Source: Bombilactobacillus mellis (GTDB lineage: Bacteria; Bacillota; Bacilli; Lactobacillales; Lactobacillaceae). Taken from it: a DNA stretch of 64,000 nucleotides. Location of the stretch: the NCBI RefSeq assembly GCF_000967245.1, contig NZ_KQ033878.1, positions 310,001 to 374,000 on the forward strand, read 5' to 3'. Below the pieces are notes generated by a model, which searched no databases, had not been told where the DNA came from, and saw only the letters and a list, made by a program, of their open reading frames with translations. The position numbers and the translations under genes were made by a program. Position 1 is the first letter of the stretch. Each line of letters starts with the position of its first letter. This document shows positions 60,104 through 64,000 of this stretch, piece by piece.

Positions 60104-60784
60104 TTAGTAAGCAGTATTAGGCATAATCATGATCTTGACAGTCCGTAATAATATTTTCAAATCCAGCCAAAGATTACAATGGGCGATATAAGTTAGATCA
60201 AGTCGCAGCATGTCATGAAAACCAACATTACTACGAACACTAACTTGCCATAAACCGGTACATCCTGGTTTCACATTTAATCTCTGTAGATCATAATCCG
60301 TATAGTCAATAACTTCTCGTTCTAAAGGGGGGCGTGGACCTACTAAGGACATATCTCCTTTTAAAACATTAAACAACTGCGGAATCTCATCTAAACTATG
60401 AGATCTGATTTTTTCACCAATTTTAGTTACACGGGGATCATGTTCCATTTTAAACATGGGACCTTCAGCCTCGTTTTTAGTTAACAAACTGCTTAGTTGT
60501 TGATCGGCTCCTTCTTTCATTGACCTAAATTTATACATTTTAAAAGGTTTTCTATTTTTGCCAATCCGAATTTGTGTATAAAAAATCCTTCCTTTTGGTT
60601 CTTCAGCCTTAATTAAATAAGCAATAACTAATCCGGGCAGAATAAATAATAATAAACCTAATAAACTGAGAACAATGTCAAAAATTCGTTTGAGAGTTCG
60701 ATACACATAGCGCTTTTGTTGAAAAGAAAAATCCAAATTATGATTAGCTATAGGTTTATTAACACTTACTAAATCTTTTTTCAC
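60104..60784 (-). CDS. Priming sugar-1-phosphate transferase (WcaJ/CpsE family, short form)
   Basis: Polyprenyl-phosphate hexose-1-phosphate transferase that begins repeat-unit assembly on undecaprenyl phosphate. 226 residues, i.e. the catalytic domain with a single membrane re-entrant helix (IFDIVLSLLGLLLFILPGLVI). Motifs are FKMYKFRSM, GDMSLVGPRPPLEREV and CTGLWQVSVRSN. I choose GTG 60784, 8 nt after GGGGA; a TTG at 60799 overlaps the site. The first sugar (glucose or galactose phosphate in most relatives) is not determined. Confidence 0.88.
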   Translation of the reverse strand: MKKDLVSVNKPIANHNLDFSFQQKRYVYRTLKRIFDIVLSLLGLLLFILPGLVIAYLIKAEEPKGRIFYTQIRIGKNRKPFKMYKFRSMKEGADQQLSSLLTKNEAEGPMFKMEHDPRVTKIGEKIRSHSLDEIPQLFNVLKGDMSLVGPRPPLEREVIDYTDYDLQRLNVKPGCTGLWQVSVRSNVGFHDMLRLDLTYIAHCNLWLDLKILLRTVKIMIMPNTAY

Positions 60785-60812
60785 TTTTCTTATCCCCAAT
60801 TAGAATATTACC

Positions 60813-61217
60813 CTACTGATGGTCGGGTTTTTGTTTCTCACCTGTTGTAGGCTGAAAATCTAATTGATAACCATGATCCAAAGTCATTGCAGTTAATTGA
60901 TAAGTAATAATTTGAATTTGTTCCACTAGTGGTTGTGATAGCTCTTGCATCTGCTCGGCATTTAATTGTAAAGGCTCATCCGGTTTCCAATCAGGAAATT
61001 GAATAACTTGCCCAATCAAACCAGAAATGGCAAAAGGAGCCTTTTCCGGATGAATACCAAACGGCGTCATAATTTGAATCATTTTCCCTTCTGACTGCTG
61101 CTCGGAATCTTCATAATCTTGAACTTGAACTTGTAAGTTGGTTCTTATTTCACTATCGGGATCTACTAAATCGTAATGATAGGACTGAACCACAATTGGA
61201 CCTTTCGCTACTTTCAT
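60813..61217 (-). CDS. DUF1149 family protein
   Basis: 134 residues, conserved in lactobacilli and streptococci, function unknown. No signal peptide or membrane helix; beta-rich sequence with SYHYDLVDPDSEIRTNLQVQ and QIMTPFGIHPEKAPFAISGL. Its fold is said to resemble SecB-like beta structures in related proteins, which I recall only loosely. ATG 61217 follows GAGGGGG by 8 nt; a longer start at 61241 is unlikely. 27 nt behind trmL. Confidence 0.8.
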   Translation of the reverse strand: MKVAKGPIVVQSYHYDLVDPDSEIRTNLQVQVQDYEDSEQQSEGKMIQIMTPFGIHPEKAPFAISGLIGQVIQFPDWKPDEPLQLNAEQMQELSQPLVEQIQIITYQLTAMTLDHGYQLDFQPTTGEKQKPDHQ

Positions 61218-61244
61218 ATTGATTTCCCCCTCAATAAACAAAAA

Positions 61245-61754
61245 TTAATGCAATTTATCATGTGCATAACGATGAGTTAATTCCATTCCCACAAAATGTT
61301 GTTGACAAACAGCTTCATAGATCACCAACGCGCATGAATTGGATAAATTCAAAGCTCGGATGTTAGCAGTCATGGGAATACGCAAACATTTTTCTGGATT
61401 TTCCCGCATAAATTTTTCAGGTAAACCCGTTGTTTCTTTGCCAAACAAAAAATAATGATCTTGCGTAATATCAGAATAATCAACATCTGTATAAATTCTA
61501 TCAGAAAATTTAGAAATTAAATACAAATATCTTTGATCAGGGATTGTTGCTAAAAAATCTGCCAAATCATCATGCACAATTAATTTCACTTTATCCCAAT
61601 AATCCAAACCTGCTCTTTTCATATGTTTATCATCCAAACTAAAACCTAAAGGCCGAATCAGATGTAAAACAGTATTAGTACCAGCACAAGTCCGGGCAAT
61701 ATTACCAGTATTTGCTGGCATTAATGGTTCAAACAAAGCAATATGATTAGTCAT
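61245..61754 (-). CDS. trmL: tRNA (cytidine/uridine(34)-2'-O)-methyltransferase TrmL
   Basis: SPOUT methyltransferase that 2'-O-methylates the wobble base of certain leucine tRNAs. 169 residues, normal length from ATG 61754. The start is HIALFEPLMPANTGNIARTC; the trefoil knot has FLFGKETTGLPEKFM and IPMTANIRALNLSNSCALVI. The open frame continues upstream to 61922, but that part reads through a promoter-driven structured leader and is not protein. The ribosome binding site is poor (GAAGTG). Confidence 0.94.
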   Translation of the reverse strand: MTNHIALFEPLMPANTGNIARTCAGTNTVLHLIRPLGFSLDDKHMKRAGLDYWDKVKLIVHDDLADFLATIPDQRYLYLISKFSDRIYTDVDYSDITQDHYFLFGKETTGLPEKFMRENPEKCLRIPMTANIRALNLSNSCALVIYEAVCQQHFVGMELTHRYAHDKLH

Positions 61755-61798
61755 TTCAACACTTCTTTCAATCTTTTTAATTTTAACATAAATAAACG

Positions 61799-61905
61799 AA
61801 AAAAACGCATTCTCTCGGCTCTCGCAGCAAGAAAATACGTTAGTACGCAGATATCGAATCCTTTTATCAAACCAGCATCTGATAAAAGGCCCCGAATTGG
61901 CGCTT
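61799..61905 (-). ncRNA. Structured leader or small RNA upstream of trmL, ending in a terminator
   Basis: Transcript predicted from about 61905. After a 16-nt G/C-rich 5' end (AAGCGCCAATTCGGGG) comes a perfect 10-bp hairpin, CCTTTTATCA / TGATAAAAGG (61860-61889, 10-nt loop). A second imperfect hairpin, AACGTATTTTCTT paired with GAGAATGCGTT, runs into TTTTTTT (61799-61841). Promoter plus hairpin plus terminator define an approximately 105-nt RNA. It could be an attenuator of trmL, a small RNA, or both. I tried preQ1, purine, fluoride, T-box and 6S patterns and none fits. Confidence 0.55.
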
Positions 61906-61910
61906 AAAAC

Positions 61911-61939
61911 AATATATCTCAATTAATTGTTAAATGCAA
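61911..61939 (-). promoter_or_regulatory. Promoter of the trmL leader RNA
   Basis: Minus-strand TTGCAT (61934-61939), 17 nt, TATATT (61911-61916). It diverges from the guaC promoter. Confidence 0.7.
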
Positions 61940-61953
61940 GTATAAATTAAGGC

Positions 61954-61982
61954 TTGACTTATTTATAAAATATATTTAAATA
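61954..61982 (+). promoter_or_regulatory. Promoter of guaC
   Basis: TTGACT (61954-61959), 17 nt, TAAATA (61977-61982). Confidence 0.6.
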
Positions 61983-61989
61983 TTAAGTG

Positions 61990-62026
61990 GCGAACAATTA
62001 TAAAATAATTTTTTAAATAGTTCGCA
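61990..62026 (+). promoter_or_regulatory. Possible PurR operator of guaC
   Basis: Inverted GCGAAC (61990-61995) and GTTCGC (62020-62025). The CGAA and TTCG cores are 26 nt apart, which agrees with the paired PurBox spacing I recall for Bacillus subtilis. It lies directly downstream of the guaC -10. The purine-related target gene supports the call. Confidence 0.55.
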
Positions 62027-62052
62027 AATAAGTTTAAGGTGGTTTCTTTTTA

Positions 62053-63078
62053 ATGGAGAATAATCCTTTTAGTGTTTTTGATTACGAAGATATCCAATTA
62101 ATTCCCCAAAAATGCATCCTGGAACACCGCTCACAAGCAGATACTTCTGCTCAGTTAGGCTCGCATACCTTTAAAATTCCCGTTGTTCCAGCGAATATGT
62201 CCAGTATTATTGACGAAAAATTAGCGCAATGGCTGGCAAAAAATAACTATTTTTATGTTATGCATCGTTTTGAACCTGACAAACGTTTGGCCTTCGTGCA
62301 AAAAATGCAGGAGCAACATCTGATTGCTTCCATCAGTGTGGGAGTTCAACCTCATGACTATCAATTAATTGATCAATTAGCGCAACAACAGTTAATTCCG
62401 GAATACATCACGATTGATATTGCTCATGGCTACGCTAAAACTGTTGCTGATATGATTCAGTATATTAAAAGTAAATTGCCGACTACGTTTGTAATTGCGG
62501 GTAATATTGCTACTGCTGATGCCGTTCACTTCTTAGAAGAAGCGGGAGCAGACGCTACTAAAGTCGGTATCGGCCCTGGAAGAGCCTGTATTACTAAAAT
62601 TAAAACTGGTTTTGGCACTGCGGGCTGGCAATTAGCTGCCATCCGGCTCTGCGCCAAAGCTGCCCGTAAGCCAATTATTGCCGATGGCGGCATTCGAACC
62701 AACGGTGATATTGCCAAATCTCTCAGATTTGGAGCGAGTTTTGTTATGATCGGTTCTCTCTTAGCTGGTCATGATGAAAATCCGGGTGAAATTTTAGAAC
62801 GTAATGGTCAAAAATTTAAGGTCTATTATGGTTCAGCTTCTGCCCTACAAAAAAAAGAAGTTAAAAACATCGAAGGTAAAAAGGTAATTGTACCTTATAA
62901 AGGCTCTTTACAGGCTACTTTAAAAGAAATGCAGGAAGACTTGCAATCGGCTATTTCTTATGCGGGTGGTACCCAATTATCTGATTTACGCCACGTTAAT
63001 TATGTAGTAATTAAAAATTCTATTTATAACGGTGATGCAGCTGTAATTAATCATGATTTAGGTAACCTTAACAGTTAA
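62053..63078 (+). CDS. guaC: GMP reductase
   Basis: Converts GMP to IMP with NADPH, balancing guanine and adenine nucleotides. 341 residues of the GuaC/IMPDH TIM barrel without a CBS insert. The N-terminus is [20 protein letters not shown]; the catalytic-cysteine loop is [18 protein letters not shown] (about 175-192), followed by [20 protein letters not shown] and the [13 protein letters not shown] loop. The C-terminal flap has [20 protein letters not shown]. Start ATG 62053 follows AAGGTGG. The loop residues distinguish it from IMP dehydrogenase. Confidence 0.96.
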   Translation: MENNPFSVFDYEDIQLIPQKCILEHRSQADTSAQLGSHTFKIPVVPANMSSIIDEKLAQWLAKNNYFYVMHRFEPDKRLAFVQKMQEQHLIASISVGVQPHDYQLIDQLAQQQLIPEYITIDIAHGYAKTVADMIQYIKSKLPTTFVIAGNIATADAVHFLEEAGADATKVGIGPGRACITKIKTGFGTAGWQLAAIRLCAKAARKPIIADGGIRTNGDIAKSLRFGASFVMIGSLLAGHDENPGEILERNGQKFKVYYGSASALQKKEVKNIEGKKVIVPYKGSLQATLKEMQEDLQSAISYAGGTQLSDLRHVNYVVIKNSIYNGDAAVINHDLGNLNS

Positions 63079-63101
63079 TAAATTTTATTATTTTCCAACT
63101 C

Positions 63102-63146
63102 AAGAAGAGGATAAGATAGATATCTATCTCGTCCTCTTCTTTTTTA
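63102..63146 (+). terminator. Terminator of guaC
   Basis: AAGAAGAGGA / TCCTCTTCTT outer stem with an inner GATAGAT / ATCTATC helix, then TTTT. Confidence 0.85.
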
Positions 63147-63166
63147 ATAAGCAATTATAATTTTAA

Positions 63167-64000
63167 TTATTTATTTTCTTCCGTGGAAGTGTCCTTTTCA
63201 TACCAAGAAGAATTTTGCTGAATCCAAGCAAATATTTTACTTACTAAAATTTTTAAAATCGCATAGAGGGGAATCCCGCCAATGACGCCCAATAAACCAA
63301 ACATTCCCCCGGAAATTAACAAAACAAAAATAGTAGTTACCGGATGCATGTTCATTTTATTACCTACGACCAACGGTGACACTACCCGAGTTTCAATTGT
63401 TTGTTCGATAGCAAAAATGATAATAACATATAACAGCATATTATGACCATTAATTAAAGCCAAGATAATTGCTGGTATTAAACCAATTGCAGAACCGATA
63501 TAGGGAATCAAGTTACAAACTCCCGCAAAAATTCCTAAGATAATTCCATAAGGCATGCCCGCAATTAAATAACCCACAGCAAACATTACCGCTACCCAAA
63601 ATGCTACCGTCAATTGGCCACGCACATAAGAACTTAAAGCTTGATTAACCTCTGTCAAAGTCGCTGAAAGCGAATCCTGAAGACGTTGGGGTACATATTT
63701 TAAAATGCTTGGTTTAATTTTTTGATCATCTTTTAGCATAAAAAACAATACAAACGGCGCAGTCAAAATAATCATAACTACATTACTTACTATGCCTACA
63801 GCCGAAGTAATATTGCCCACTGCATTATTAAAAACTCCATTCAGACTACTAGAAAGAGATTTGGTTAATTTTAAGGGGGAAAATTTATTGGCGAGATGCA
63901 GGCTCTGTAAATGAGGTTCCGAACTGAGTTTCATGAGCATCTCTTGTAAAGTTCGCCAATAATTGGGAATATTATGAATTAAAGAAGTGGCTTGATTTTG
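63167..64000 (-). CDS. AI-2E family transporter, 5' part beyond window edge
   Basis: C-terminal ~277 residues of an eight-helix membrane protein of the UPF0118/AI-2E exporter family. The frame remains open through base 64000 (upstream text includes SLIHNIPNYWRTLQEM), so the ATG at 63940 is internal, not the start. Recognisable segments are APFVLFFMLKDDQKIKP, GMPYGIILGIFAGVCNLIPY and IGSAIGLIPAIILALINGH, plus VVGNKMNMHPVTTIFVLLIS. Some family members are sodium/proton antiporters rather than autoinducer exporters, so the substrate is open. Confidence 0.9.
   Translation of the reverse strand, partial: QNQATSLIHNIPNYWRTLQEMLMKLSSEPHLQSLHLANKFSPLKLTKSLSSSLNGVFNNAVGNITSAVGIVSNVVMIILTAPFVLFFMLKDDQKIKPSILKYVPQRLQDSLSATLTEVNQALSSYVRGQLTVAFWVAVMFAVGYLIAGMPYGIILGIFAGVCNLIPYIGSAIGLIPAIILALINGHNMLLYVIIIFAIEQTIETRVVSPLVVGNKMNMHPVTTIFVLLISGGMFGLLGVIGGIPLYAILKILVSKIFAWIQQNSSWYEKDTSTEENK

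Noticed and set aside
61799-61905. Known riboswitch before trmL
   Set aside because: I compared it by eye with preQ1, purine, fluoride, T-box and 6S RNA consensus features and found no match, so it is left unassigned.
61755-61922. N-terminal extension of trmL
   Set aside because: The open frame continues upstream, but the encoded text is not TrmL-like and coincides with a promoter-driven hairpin/terminator region.

Overview
The window is AT-rich, low-GC Gram-positive chromosome. Gene content and order point to the family Lactobacillaceae: cggR-gapA, rapZ-yvcK-whiA, uvrBA, pgm-trxB-lgt-hprK, pst-phoU, prfB-secA-hpf-comFC-comFA, and tagO-rny-recA-cinA-pgsA-rodZ-ymfIHF-ftsK. I cannot name the species. 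Almost everything from 12.7 to 61.9 kb is transcribed leftward, as expected of one replichore arm. No insertion sequence, prophage, CRISPR array or rRNA is visible.

Region by region. 1-2 kb: the 5' part of gapA and its repressor gene cggR, with a textbook double CggR operator, then tRNA-Arg(CCG). 2.3-5.6 kb (rightward): a frameshifted GNAT acetyltransferase, rarA, an FMN reductase, and clpP behind a degenerate CIRCE element. 5.6-8.9 kb: a T-box-controlled operon of a peptide-binding lipoprotein and an amidohydrolase-type dipeptidase. 9-12.4 kb: a tyrosine phosphatase, then an amino-acid permease divergent from a homocysteine S-methyltransferase. 12.8-16.4 kb: rapZ-yvcK-whiA plus an NAD(P)-binding protein. 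16.5-26.8 kb: uvrA/uvrB under an SOS box, an HD phosphohydrolase, pgm, trxB, lgt, hprK and a small membrane protein. 27-35 kb: the phosphate transporter pstSCAB1B2-phoU with a PhoR-like kinase, and prfB with its programmed frameshift. 35-45.5 kb: secA, hpf, the comF genes, yigZ, tagO, rny, recA (SOS box) and a stand-alone cinA C-domain. 45.6-52.6 kb: pgsA, rodZ, ymfI, ymfH, ymfF, ftsK. 52.8-60.8 kb: a compact rhamnose-polysaccharide cluster (flippase, rmlDBCA, two glycosyltransferases, a priming sugar transferase). 60.8-64 kb: a DUF1149 gene, trmL behind a possible structured RNA, guaC with a PurR-like operator, and the 3' part of an AI-2E family exporter.

The most unusual points are these. 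The PhoR-like kinase has glutamate where the phospho-accepting histidine should be, and no response regulator lies beside it. The yigZ homologue seems to start at ATT or ATC. A roughly 105-nt promoter-hairpin-terminator unit lies upstream of trmL. The T-box leader of the oppA operon may read lysine codons. Four genes end inside their own terminator hairpins. The polysaccharide cluster has no visible polymerase or chain-length regulator.
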